From: CANKHA01 sp034668785
Lineage (GTDB): Bacteria; Pseudomonadota; Alphaproteobacteria; Rhizobiales; Xanthobacteraceae
DNA length: 13,424 nucleotides
NCBI GenBank assembly: GCA_034668785.1
Contig: JAXDOS010000095.1
Span: 1-13,424 of the forward strand
Direction of reading: 5' to 3'
Shown: positions 6,705-13,363 of the stretch, piece after piece
Layout of the letters: each line of letters begins with the position of its first letter
Numbering within the stretch: position 1 is the first letter of the stretch
The notes under the pieces: model-generated
The model's database searches: none
Seen by the model: only the letters and a program-made list of their open reading frames with translations
Told to the model about the DNA's origin: nothing
Translations under genes and position numbers: made by a program

Positions 6705-6731
6705 TTGACAACATTCCTAGGATTGTATACC
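6705..6731 (+). promoter_or_regulatory. Sigma70-like promoter with dyad in the spacer
   Basis: TTGACA (6705-6710) and TATACC (6726-6731) form a -35/-10 pair with a short 15-base spacer. The spacer is occupied by a near-perfect dyad ACAtTCCTAGGAtTGT (6711-6726, 14 of 16 symmetric), a good candidate operator. There is no ribosome site or believable reading frame downstream, only the structured stretch from about 6738. Confidence 0.45.
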
Positions 6732-6737
6732 CACAGC

Positions 6738-7194
6738 CCGCCTCGCTCAACCGAGGGCGTCTTCTAGGGGCGCTTAGTTGATGGAGCGGGGTGCGGCGCC
6801 TGCGCGGATGCCTCGCAAGCATTCGTCCGGGACGCCCCGGGTAGCCGTCCGCTCCAACTACGTGGGGCTGCCTTCAATGGCTGGACGGGCACGGACGAAA
6901 GGCGGCGAAAGCTGCCTTGCTAGGGAGGGCGAAGAGTCCTCCGTCCAGTGGCCGGAAGTACGGCCCCGGGGTGCAAAGTCGCCGCAAATAGCGCACGCAG
7001 GCGCGAGCTTGTGTGCGTGTGGAGCGCCGCAAGGCGTGTGCCCTTCGCCAAGGGCACGCCACGCGAGCGCTTACAGGTGGCGCAACTGCGTACACTTGTT
7101 TGCGCATGACGTGGACTGTTGGTGCGCCTCGCGGCGCTCCACTTCCCTCGGCTTGTCCGAGGGAAAGGAAAAGGGAGACGGCGCGCCCGCGCCG
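6738..7194 (+). ncRNA. Candidate large structured RNA (no known class recognised)
   Basis: About 450 GC-rich bases carry a series of strong stems and no credible protein. From 5' to 3': TGGAGCGG/CCGCTCCA (6782-6789 with 6849-6856); CTGGACGG/CCGTCCAG (6881-6888 with 6941-6948), enclosing GGCGGC-GAAA-GCTGCC (6901-6916), a GNRA-capped hairpin; a 9-pair stem 6991-6999 with 7010-7018; a 21-pair stem with one A-C mismatch (7019-7039 with 7122-7142). The last encloses hairpins 7040-7055 (GCCCTT/AAGGGC), 7057-7082 (CGCCAC/GTGGCG) and 7087-7106. It is followed by TTCCCTCGG/CCGAGGGAA (7143-7165) and CGGCGC/GCGCCG (7179-7194). Several stems use G-U pairs, which favours RNA read from the + strand. A promoter precedes it at 6705. 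I see none of the conserved blocks of RNase P, tmRNA, SRP RNA or 6S RNA. It could instead be a dispersed repeat with no product; the ends are guesses. Confidence 0.45.
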
Positions 7195-7218
7195 CAAACA
7201 ATAGGGCGGGCGGAGCTA

Positions 7219-7386
7219 TTCTTACTTCCCCTCTCCCCTTGTGGGAGAGGGTGGATCGCCGAGCAAAGCGAAGGCGAGCCGGGTGAGGGGTCGGGAGATT
7301 CAACAAATGCGGTGCTGCTGACCCCTCACCCGCTTCGCCGCTGACGCGCTCAGCACCCTCTCCCACAAGGGGAGAGGGAAGAAGAA
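7219..7386. repeat. 168-bp palindromic intergenic repeat (CCCTCTCCC type)
   Basis: The left arm, which contains CTCTCCCCTTGTGGGAGAGG (7231-7250), is mirrored by CTCTCCCACAAGGGGAGAGG (7358-7377), and TTCTT/AAGAA extends both ends. An inner pair GGGTGAGGGGTC/GACCCCTCACCC continues the symmetry, so the whole can fold into one long hairpin. Each arm is itself palindromic. This is a familiar rhizobial intergenic repeat; it lies 3' of the candidate RNA and might stop transcription from either side. Confidence 0.8.
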
Positions 7387-7431
7387 ACAGGGCTGTTTGA
7401 AACCAAATCGGGGATGCGCGCAGCGGCAAAG

Positions 7432-7462
7432 AAGCCCGGACACGCCAAGCGCATCCGGGCTT
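7432..7462 (-). terminator. Rho-independent-like terminator
   Basis: AAGCCCGGA (7432-7440) and TCCGGGCTT (7454-7462) form a 9-pair stem 17 bases beyond the stop codon of the minus-strand gene ending at 7480. Read on the minus strand the stem is followed by CTTTGCC, a short T-tract. Confidence 0.5.
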
Positions 7463-7479
7463 GTAAGATTTGCGTGCGC

Positions 7480-7923
7480 CTATCGTTGCAGCGAGATCGC
7501 CAATCCGCTCAGGTCGGCATTGACCATCAATCCGGTCTGGCGGCCTTGCAGCTGCAAGAGCGCGCCCTTCTCGTTGCGCAGCGTGATCGCCCGCGCTCCG
7601 GTGCCAATCGCAGCGCCGGCGCCGACAGCTCCATAGACGCCGGCGACGTCCGATGGGCTACGAATGTTGCTCACCCGCCCGGAAAGAGAGGTCTGCGACG
7701 CGCCGAATACGAGGCCGGCGTCCAGGCCGCCGATCGACAACGGGTATTGCCGTCCGTGAAAGATCAGCTTGCCGTTGCCGCCGGAGGCGCCGATGAACCA
7801 GCCGCCCTTGACGACGGAAATCTGGATGGTGCCAGTGTCGGCAGAAGCTGCGGACGAAAGACTGGCGCCCGCCACGGCAAGCAGGGCGATGCAAGCTGTA
7901 CGAAATCTCGATGAAGGTTGCAT
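7480..7923 (-). CDS. Exported DUF1134/EipA-like small protein
   Basis: The 147-residue product has a signal peptide (residues 1-28, cleavage after ASA) and a compact glycine-rich domain: ISVVKGGWFIGASGGNG, a GGLDAG-FGAS stretch at 66-76, NIRSPSDVAGVYGAVGAGAAIG at 86-107 and GLMVNADLSGLAISL at the end. The order of these features recalls DUF1134 (EipA) proteins of the alphaproteobacterial envelope (small beta-barrel with G-x-D-x-G, N-L-R-x-P-x-D and a Gly-rich turn), but the match is distant and the protein is shorter than usual. The ATG at 7921-7923 starts the signal peptide; the open frame extends much further upstream but reads into an oppositely oriented gene. Periplasmic or outer-envelope location is likely, molecular function unknown. 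Confidence 0.75.
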   Translation of the reverse strand: MQPSSRFRTACIALLAVAGASLSSAASADTGTIQISVVKGGWFIGASGGNGKLIFHGRQYPLSIGGLDAGLVFGASQTSLSGRVSNIRSPSDVAGVYGAVGAGAAIGTGARAITLRNEKGALLQLQGRQTGLMVNADLSGLAISLQR

Positions 7924-8052
7924 GGTAATGTCCTGGGTTTGAATTGCGTTAATTGCGTAACAACAATTCGCCGCGGGGCTTTGCGTTCCCTGCAACCGCC
8001 CGGCGATTGCCGGTTTCGCTGCAAAAGCCCCATTATGTATGGTCCCGCCAGA

Positions 8053-8451
8053 ATGAGGATACCAACCGTGTCCCCTGACGAACGCGCTATTCGCGACCTG
8101 GTCGACACCTGGATGGCGGCGAGCCGGGCCGGCGACACGCAATCCGTGCTCAGCCTGATGACCGACGACGTGGTCTTCATGGTCCCGGGACGCGAGCCGT
8201 TCGGGAAGGCAGCCTTCGCCGCCATGTCGCAAGGCATGCAGGGGATGCGCATGGAAGGGACCAGCGATATCCGTGAGATCGAGGTGCTCGGCGATTGGGC
8301 CTATCTGCGCAATTACATCACGGTGACGCTGACGCCGCCGGATGGCGCGGCGGTGCGTCGCGCGGGCTACACGCTCACGATTTTCCGCAAGCAGCCGGAC
8401 GGACGCTGGCTGCTGGCGCGTGACGCCAATCTGGTGATGGCGCAGGGCTAG
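8053..8451 (+). CDS. SgcJ/EcaC-type NTF2-like (DUF4440/SnoaL) protein
   Basis: The 132-residue product has the usual layout of a cone-shaped NTF2-like fold: an N-terminal helix DERAIRDLVDTWMAASRAGD, then VLSLMTDDVVFMVPGREPFG, a second helix block and a C-terminal sheet ending KQPDGRWLLARDANLVMA. Proteins of this type (annotated SgcJ/EcaC family oxidoreductase or DUF4440) are mostly uncharacterised; a few act as isomerases or ligand-binding proteins. Starts at 8035, 8053 and GTG 8068 are all in frame. 8053 gives a typical length and removes an unlikely N-terminal extension, but no strong ribosome site decides it. The gene is divergent from the exported protein at 7923, with 129 bases between their starts. 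Confidence 0.8.
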   Translation: MRIPTVSPDERAIRDLVDTWMAASRAGDTQSVLSLMTDDVVFMVPGREPFGKAAFAAMSQGMQGMRMEGTSDIREIEVLGDWAYLRNYITVTLTPPDGAAVRRAGYTLTIFRKQPDGRWLLARDANLVMAQG

Positions 8452-8534
8452 CTTGACGGATAACCCGCGCTTGACCGCGCCTGCCGTTTGGGGCGTCATG
8501 GGTTCGCCCGGGGGCCGAACATACGGGTGAAGTC

Positions 8535-8780
8535 ATGACGCATGTTACCTACAAAGTCGTCCGCCATGAGGACGGCTGGGCTTACTCGGTCAACGGCGCT
8601 TATTCGGAGACCTTTCCAAACCACGCCGCGGCGCTTGAAGCGGCGCGGGAAGCCGCCGCCGAACAGCGCGTGCCCGGACAGACCGAGGTCATTGAATACG
8701 AGGACGAAAACGGCCGGTGGCACACCGAAGTCGCCAGCGGCCGCGACCGGCCGGAAACGGACGTGGAGGATAGCGCGTAG
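8535..8780 (+). CDS. DUF2188-like small protein
   Basis: The 81-residue acidic protein begins MTHVTYKVVRHEDGWAYSVN and contains the pattern of DUF2188: a strand pair with DGWAY, then SETFPNHAAALEAAREAAAEQR as a helix, then EVIEYEDENGRWHTE. DUF2188 proteins are small soluble proteins of unknown function frequent in rhizobia. GGGTGAAG lies a few bases before the ATG. The stop codon is 17 bases ahead of the next gene, so the two may be co-transcribed. Confidence 0.75.
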   Translation: MTHVTYKVVRHEDGWAYSVNGAYSETFPNHAAALEAAREAAAEQRVPGQTEVIEYEDENGRWHTEVASGRDRPETDVEDSA

Positions 8781-8797
8781 CGCAGAAGGAAGGATTG

Positions 8798-9769
8798 ATG
8801 AGCCCGCGTATTTTGCTGACGGCAACCGCCGCTTTCTGTCTGGCAGTCTGCGGCGCCGGTTCCGCGGATGCACAATCCTATCCCAGCAAGCCGATTAAGC
8901 TCATCCTGCCCTACACCGCCGGGTCGCCGAACGACGTGGTCGCGCGCATGGTGGCGCCGCCGCTGTCGGCGCGTCTCGGGCAGCCGGTCATTGTCGAGAA
9001 CCGGCCGGGCGGCGGCACCACCATCGGCGTCAACGCGGTGATGGCCGCGGAGCCGGACGGCTACACGCTGTTATTCTCCAACAGCCCCACCCATCAGATC
9101 GCACCCGCGGTCACCACGGCGCCCGGCTACGATGCGCTGAAAGATACCGTGCTGATCGCGACGGTGGGCGCAAGCTCGAATGTGATCGTAATCGCCAACG
9201 ACGTACCGGCGAAGACGGTGCAGGAGTTTGTCGCCTACGCCAAGGCCAATCCCGGCAAGATGAACTTCGGCTTCGGACAAGGAACGCTGCCGCAGCTCGT
9301 CGGCGAAATGTTCAAATCCGCGGCGGGGATCGATATCGCCAATGTGCCCTACAAGGGCGGCGCTCAGGCGATCCCGGACCTTCTCGCCGGGCGCATTCAC
9401 ATGAACATCGGAAACGCCTCGACGCTGCTGCCGCTGCACCGCGCCGGGCAGGTGCGGATGATCGGCTATACGGGCGCGGCGCGCAGCCCGGAGATGCCGG
9501 ACATTCCGACCATGGCGGAAAGCGGCTATCCCAGCATGGTCTCGACCACCTACTACGGCATTTTCGGCCGCGCCGATCTCCCCGCCGCGATCGTCAACAG
9601 GCTCAACACGGAAGTAAGCGAAATTCTCAAGTCGGCGGAAGTCAGCGAGAACATTGCAAAGATCGGCTTCGAGCCGAAAGCGCTGTTGCCGCCCGAACTA
9701 GCAACGCTGCTTGCCGAGGAAACGAAGAAATGGTCGGTTATCGTGAAAGCGACCGGCTTCCAATTATAG
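8798..9769 (+). CDS. Bug-family (TctC-like) tripartite tricarboxylate transporter binding protein
   Basis: The 323-residue product has a signal peptide (1-25, cleavage after ADA) and the hallmarks of Bug solute-binding proteins: YPSKPIKLILPYTAGSPNDVVAR at the N-terminus, then LGQPVIVENRPGGGTTIG, EPDGYTLLFSN, NVPYKGGAQAIPDLLAGRI and the late DIPTMAESGYP block. These periplasmic proteins capture small carboxylates, amino-acid derivatives or aromatic acids and in some cases feed a TctAB permease. No tctA or tctB is present here, so it is an orphan, as most Bug proteins are; the ligand cannot be read from sequence. AAGGAAGG lies ahead of the ATG at 8798; the in-frame TTG just before is not needed. 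Confidence 0.95.
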   Translation: MSPRILLTATAAFCLAVCGAGSADAQSYPSKPIKLILPYTAGSPNDVVARMVAPPLSARLGQPVIVENRPGGGTTIGVNAVMAAEPDGYTLLFSNSPTHQIAPAVTTAPGYDALKDTVLIATVGASSNVIVIANDVPAKTVQEFVAYAKANPGKMNFGFGQGTLPQLVGEMFKSAAGIDIANVPYKGGAQAIPDLLAGRIHMNIGNASTLLPLHRAGQVRMIGYTGAARSPEMPDIPTMAESGYPSMVSTTYYGIFGRADLPAAIVNRLNTEVSEILKSAEVSENIAKIGFEPKALLPPELATLLAEETKKWSVIVKATGFQL

Positions 9770-9789
9770 TCGCTACCGCGTCGGCACGC

Positions 9790-10200
9790 TCACGCGCGTT
9801 GCCCGCGCGCCCACAGCATGCCTGCGTAAACGGTGATGGCGATCAGGGTCGCCATCAACCCGAAGAGCGCGGCTACCGCGAGCCCTCCTACTGCAGCGGA
9901 CTGATAGGCGTGGAAGATATATTGCGGAGGCTGTTCCGAGAACGGACTGAAGTGTCCGAGCCAGCCGACCGTGACGCTGAGCGCGCCGAATATCGTCCAG
10001 AAACGAGCGCCGAGCCGGCCGCGCCGGTAGAGCGCGAGTGCGCCCAGGACAATCGCGAGGATCGCCAGAGTGGCGGCGAGAAACGGGATCGCCTCCGGCG
10101 TCAGCGGCCAGCGCAAGTCACGGGCGACATGATCGATGGTATGCGCGACCAACAACAGCGCGGCCAGGGAGATCAGAACTTCGAGTTTCTTGTCGCGCAT
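9790..10200 (-). CDS. Hypothetical four-helix membrane protein
   Basis: The 136-residue product has four probable membrane helices at about 7-26, 37-58, 67-86 and 102-129. Histidines sit in or near helix ends (H20 and H24 in VAHTIDHVARD, H83 in LGHFSPF, H97), a pattern seen in haem- or metal-binding membrane proteins, but nothing proves that here. I do not recognise the family. The start at 10200 is chosen because GGGAG precedes it by about 7 bases and the earlier open frame is Arg/Cys-rich and unlike protein. It converges on the binding-protein gene, with 20 bases between stop codons. Confidence 0.75.
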   Translation of the reverse strand: MRDKKLEVLISLAALLLVAHTIDHVARDLRWPLTPEAIPFLAATLAILAIVLGALALYRRGRLGARFWTIFGALSVTVGWLGHFSPFSEQPPQYIFHAYQSAAVGGLAVAALFGLMATLIAITVYAGMLWARGQRA

Positions 10201-10264
10201 CGAGGGCTCCCGGAGCTCGAGTAGCTTAGCGCTGATCGCGCCGCCGTTTCCATCAGTGAAAGAT

Positions 10265-10531
10265 TCAGGCAAACCGCTCGCGCGAACGGGCCCGGGCCTT
10301 TTCCGCCTCGGCCTCCCGGTCTCGTGGTGGCGCCGCCGTGTGCAAAGACTGCAGCAGCTGCAGCGCTGCTGTGGATACCTCCTCCACCGCGCAGTCGAAA
10401 GCCTGTGCATTCGCCTGCGACGGCACGTTGAAGCCGGAGAGCTTGCGCACGAACTGCAAGGCGGAAGCGCGGATTTCGTCTTCGGTCGCCGGCGGCGCGA
10501 AATTGAACAGCGTGCGGATATTGCGGCACAT
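10265..10531 (-). CDS. DUF2277 family protein
   Basis: The 88-residue product opens with MCRNIRTLFNFAPPATEDEI and continues ASALQFVRKLSGFNVPSQAN-AF, the diagnostic pattern of DUF2277. These are small, helical, soluble proteins without known function, widespread in bacteria. The C-terminal 20 residues are charged (DREAEAEKARARSRERFA), a common variant tail. The gene is 82 bases from, and divergent to, the CvpA-family gene. Confidence 0.9.
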   Translation of the reverse strand: MCRNIRTLFNFAPPATEDEIRASALQFVRKLSGFNVPSQANAQAFDCAVEEVSTAALQLLQSLHTAAPPRDREAEAEKARARSRERFA

Positions 10532-10550
10532 CTTGATTACTCCGGCATAG

Positions 10551-10560
10551 GTTCGCGAAC
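10551..10560. promoter_or_regulatory. Perfect palindrome between divergent genes
   Basis: GTTCGCGAAC is a perfect 10-base palindrome in the 82-base gap between the divergent genes at 10531 and 10614. A TATTAT -10-like sequence follows at 10570-10575. It could be an operator shared by both genes; a short palindrome in GC-rich DNA may also be chance. Confidence 0.3.
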
Positions 10561-10613
10561 AGTCGCATGTATTATACAGGGCGACCCGCCCGGTTACAGC
10601 CAGAGGCTCGCCG

Positions 10614-11129
10614 ATGAATCCCTTCGATGCCGCGGTCTACATCTGCCTGCTAGTCGCAGCTGTAATGGGCTTTAATTCCGGCTTGCTGCGCAGTCTGGCG
10701 ACGATCTTGGGCTATGTGGCGGCGATGCCTATCGCGGTGGGCACGGCGCCGGCGGTCTCCCTGCTTCTGGCCGAGCGCTTCAAGATGCCGCCTACGCTGA
10801 ATGGGCTAGTGTTGTTCGGCATCTTGTTTGTCGCCGGCATACTATTCAGCGCGTTGTTGCGGCGGGCGGTCGGCGATCTCGTCGGACCCGAAGTCGGCAT
10901 CTTGGATCGCTTTGGCGGGGCGCTCCTCGGCGCGGTTCGCGTCGGTCTTTTGGCGGTGCTGATGGTCGTCATTTTCGACCGGATTATCCCCGCCGACCGG
11001 CAGCCGCCGTTCCTAGCAAATTCCCGGCTGCGGCCGATCCTGTCGCTGGCCGGACAGCAGGGCTTGAGATCCCTGCCGCCGGACGTCACGGCCTACATCG
11101 ACCGCTTGAAGCGAGAACGCGGCATCTGA
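10614..11129 (+). CDS. CvpA family membrane protein
   Basis: The 171-residue product matches CvpA: an N-terminal NPFDAAVYICLLVAAVMGFNSGLLR segment, further helices at about 28-52, 63-83 and 101-122, and the family block LDRFGGALLGAVR (98-109). The last 45 residues are soluble. CvpA is an inner-membrane protein named for colicin V production in E. coli and implicated there in purF-region expression and envelope stress. Here the usual purF or mutS-like neighbours are absent, so its specific role is not clear. The TCGCCG before the ATG is not a strong ribosome site. Confidence 0.85.
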   Translation: MNPFDAAVYICLLVAAVMGFNSGLLRSLATILGYVAAMPIAVGTAPAVSLLLAERFKMPPTLNGLVLFGILFVAGILFSALLRRAVGDLVGPEVGILDRFGGALLGAVRVGLLAVLMVVIFDRIIPADRQPPFLANSRLRPILSLAGQQGLRSLPPDVTAYIDRLKRERGI

Positions 11130-11180
11130 GCGCGCAACTGTAGATCAAAGCAGATGTGGACTCTTCCGGGACAGGCGTCC

Positions 11181-11642
11181 TCACGAGCTTGGCGCCGCAC
11201 ACACGTCCGTTCCGGAACGGAGCGTCTCTGCCAAGTCTTTTGCTTCTTCCATGTTGTTGACCGAAATCTGGAAACACGGCTGCGTGCAGAGCGGCTCGCG
11301 TACGACGGGTTTTGAGACAAGCCTGCATCCCACCCGAATTTCCACTGCTTCTTCCTCGATAAATCTGCGCGTCAGCCGGCAAATCTCCTGATGAATCGCC
11401 CTGGTAAAACAAACCTCGACATTGGGAGGCGAGAATTCCCGCTGCTCCTGAGTTTCGCGGTTGGACTCGTGAGTCGAAGCATGCGGCTCGATGCGGCGGA
11501 TCGCGTTCACCGGAACGTCAACGCGTCCGTGCTTGTGAATGAGCGAAAGGGCAATCTCGTCCGCGTCGGCTGGCACGGACACATTGCCAATGGCAACAGC
11601 CGCGATGAACGAGAAGAGAAGCCTGCGGGTCTTGATGGCCAT
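11181..11642 (-). CDS. Exported six-cysteine hypothetical protein
   Basis: The 153-residue product has a signal peptide (cleavage near residue 28, after ADA) and a mature part with six cysteines at 78, 88, 106, 119, 123 and 148, enough for three disulphides in the periplasm. The rest is mixed charged sequence (RRFIEEEAVEIRVGCRL, KDLAETLRSGTDVC). I do not recognise a family. A GTG two codons upstream (11648) is an alternative start; no ribosome site settles it. It converges with the CvpA-family gene 51 bases away. Confidence 0.6.
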   Translation of the reverse strand: MAIKTRRLLFSFIAAVAIGNVSVPADADEIALSLIHKHGRVDVPVNAIRRIEPHASTHESNRETQEQREFSPPNVEVCFTRAIHQEICRLTRRFIEEEAVEIRVGCRLVSKPVVREPLCTQPCFQISVNNMEEAKDLAETLRSGTDVCAAPSS

Positions 11643-11695
11643 CTTCACTCAATGTGCGGACAAGATCATAAACATAGACAAGCATAATCGAACGA

Positions 11696-12022
11696 TTAGG
11701 GACGCGGCGCCTCTTTGCGCACGCTGGAGAAATGCATGGCGAGCCATAATGCCGTTAGCAAGGCTCCGGCAAAGCCGGCAACGCAGCCCATAAGCGGCGG
11801 CGGCACCACCGGCGGCCAGAAATAGTGCAAAAGCCAACCGCCCACTGCGATGTTAAAGAAACCCCACAACACGTTGATGACCGGTGATGACTCACCAACC
11901 GCCGGCGGTGAAGCAAGTGGGATTTGGAACCTGTTGCCGCAAATGCCTTGCACGACGTGCGGAATGCTGTTGGCCAAAAAGGCACCGGCAAAGAAGTACG
12001 CGACGTAGTAAGACCAAGTCAT
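11696..12022 (-). CDS. Small hypothetical membrane protein
   Basis: The 108-residue product has three hydrophobic segments at about 5-26, 47-69 and 75-97. The first contains SIPHVVQGICGNRFQIP, the second VLWGFFNIAVGGWLLHYF. The start at 12022 is decided by a strong GGAGG about 8 bases upstream; the longer frame would add MEDTV. Function unknown. It is 53 bases upstream of the exported-protein gene on the same strand and could form an operon with it. Confidence 0.7.
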   Translation of the reverse strand: MTWSYYVAYFFAGAFLANSIPHVVQGICGNRFQIPLASPPAVGESSPVINVLWGFFNIAVGGWLLHYFWPPVVPPPLMGCVAGFAGALLTALWLAMHFSSVRKEAPRP

Positions 12023-12037
12023 GACGGTATCCTCCAT

Positions 12038-12338
12038 TTAGATCAATTCGCGAGGAGGTAGTTTGTTCGTACTGTCGAGAACTGGACACATCAACGGCAG
12101 CAAACATATCGCGGATTCGGGGCGGCGAAAGCCGGGATCCGCGTGCGGGCTGCTTATCCCCGCATCGATGAGTTTGCCAAGTACGTATTCGGCACGGCTG
12201 GAGAATTATGCGGCAACGTCGCCGTTCTGACGGCGATCAGTATCACGGCTGATACCTCCGCATGCGTAGGTGCCCTCTCACCGTCTCGTGCCGCCTCCCC
12301 ATATACGTTGGGAGCTTGCTCCAGGGAGTCATTTGCCC
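12038..12338. other. Intergenic region with a dyad upstream of pirin
   Basis: The 316-base gap holds no gene. The one clear feature is GTATCA-CGGC-TGATAC at 12240-12255, a perfect 6-base inverted repeat 84 bases before the pirin ATG, a possible regulator site. I see no convincing -35/-10 pair. Confidence 0.4.
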
Positions 12339-13247
12339 ATGTCCATCCGCCCGGTCAAACGCATTGTGCAATCGACGCCCACCATGGAGGGCGCGGGGGT
12401 AAAGCTGCGCCGCGCCTTCGGCTTCGGCGAGACCAGCGAGTTCGACCCCTTCCTATTGTTGGACGATTTCCGCAACGAACGGCCGGAGGATTATCGCGCC
12501 GGCTTCCCCTGGCATCCGCATCGCGGCATCGAGACCATCACTTATGTGCTTGCCGGCAGCGTGGAGCACGGCGACAGCCTCGGGAACAAGGGCAAGATGG
12601 GCGCCGGCGACGTGCAATGGATGACCGCCGGCCGCGGCATCATGCATCAGGAAATGCCGAAGGGCGACGCCCAGGGCCGCATGCACGGCTTCCAGCTATG
12701 GGCCAACCTGCCCTCCTCCCTGAAGATGACCGCGCCGCGCTATCAGGACATTCCCGCCGCCGTGATCCCGGAAGTGACCGACGACGACGGCACGCGGGTG
12801 CGGGTCGTCTCCGGCGACTTCTGGGGCAAGAAAGGTCCGGTGGAGGGCGTCGCCGCCGATCCGCGCTATCTCGACATCTGGGTGCCGCCGGGAAAGCGCA
12901 AGACGCTGAAGGTGGAAGTCGAGCGCCATGCCTTCGCCTATGTGTTCGAGGGCTCCGGCCGCTTCGGCGGCGCGTCGCAGCCGTTCGGCGTGCTGACGGA
13001 AAAGGACAATGGCGCGGGGCAGGACATCCTCGTCCGCGAAAGCACCGGCAACCGCTCGCTGGTGGTGTTCGATTCCGGCGACGAGGTGACGGTGCAGGCC
13101 GGCGATCAGGGCATCCGCTTCCTGCTGGTATCGGGCAAGCCGCTACAGGAGCCGGTCGCCTGGCATGGGCCGATCGTGATGAACACCCAGGCCGAATTGC
13201 AGCAGGCCATCAGCGAACTGCGCGACGGCACCTTCATCAAGCGTTGA
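12339..13247 (+). CDS. Pirin family protein
   Basis: The 302-residue product is a bicupin of the pirin family. The N-terminal cupin carries all four metal ligands: H59 and H61 in WHPHRGIETITY, then H103 and E105 in MTAGRGIMHQEMP, the pattern of human pirin and of E. coli YhhW, both Fe-type, the latter with quercetin 2,3-dioxygenase activity. The C-terminal cupin (about 190-290) has lost such ligands, as usual. The start at 12339 follows AGGGAG by about 10 bases; the open frame extends back to 12270 but the extra residues are not conserved in type. Its cellular role (quercetinase or redox-sensing binding protein) cannot be decided from sequence. The next gene is 116 bases downstream. Confidence 0.95.
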   Translation: MSIRPVKRIVQSTPTMEGAGVKLRRAFGFGETSEFDPFLLLDDFRNERPEDYRAGFPWHPHRGIETITYVLAGSVEHGDSLGNKGKMGAGDVQWMTAGRGIMHQEMPKGDAQGRMHGFQLWANLPSSLKMTAPRYQDIPAAVIPEVTDDDGTRVRVVSGDFWGKKGPVEGVAADPRYLDIWVPPGKRKTLKVEVERHAFAYVFEGSGRFGGASQPFGVLTEKDNGAGQDILVRESTGNRSLVVFDSGDEVTVQAGDQGIRFLLVSGKPLQEPVAWHGPIVMNTQAELQQAISELRDGTFIKR

Positions 13248-13363
13248 GCGACAAGCGCCGGTGGATTGACGGCCGTCAAGGCGAGCGCGGGTGTCTTCTG
13301 TCACGCAGGGGTCTCATCGGCGCGCCGCCGCGCCGCCGCGAAACCTAGGCTGGAGGAATTGCC

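Noticed and set aside
7143..7165. 9-pair hairpin as a rho-independent terminator
   Set aside because: It is followed by AAGGAAAAGGG and not by a T-tract on either strand, so I kept it only as a stem of the candidate RNA.
6738..7194. RNase P RNA, tmRNA, SRP RNA, 6S RNA or group II intron as identity of the structured stretch
   Set aside because: I looked for the RNase P GAGGAAAGTCC block, tmRNA tag and acceptor ends, the SRP GGAAGGAAGCAGCC loop, a 6S-like bulged hairpin and intron domain V, and found none.
6778..7344. Open frame of 188 codons, and long frames on the other strand (6874-7197, 6920-7429)
   Set aside because: Composition is Arg/Cys/Gly-rich without a hydrophobic core or domain, no ribosome site, and the frames run through stems and the palindromic repeat. 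They are by-products of GC-rich structured DNA.
7924..8499. Upstream extension of the minus-strand exported protein
   Set aside because: The extension is antisense to the NTF2-like gene, and the signal peptide begins at 7923.
12143..13348. 401-codon plus-strand frame over the pirin gene
   Set aside because: It is a shadow frame of pirin, with Arg/Gly-rich low-complexity sequence; pirin in another frame has all ligands and a ribosome site.
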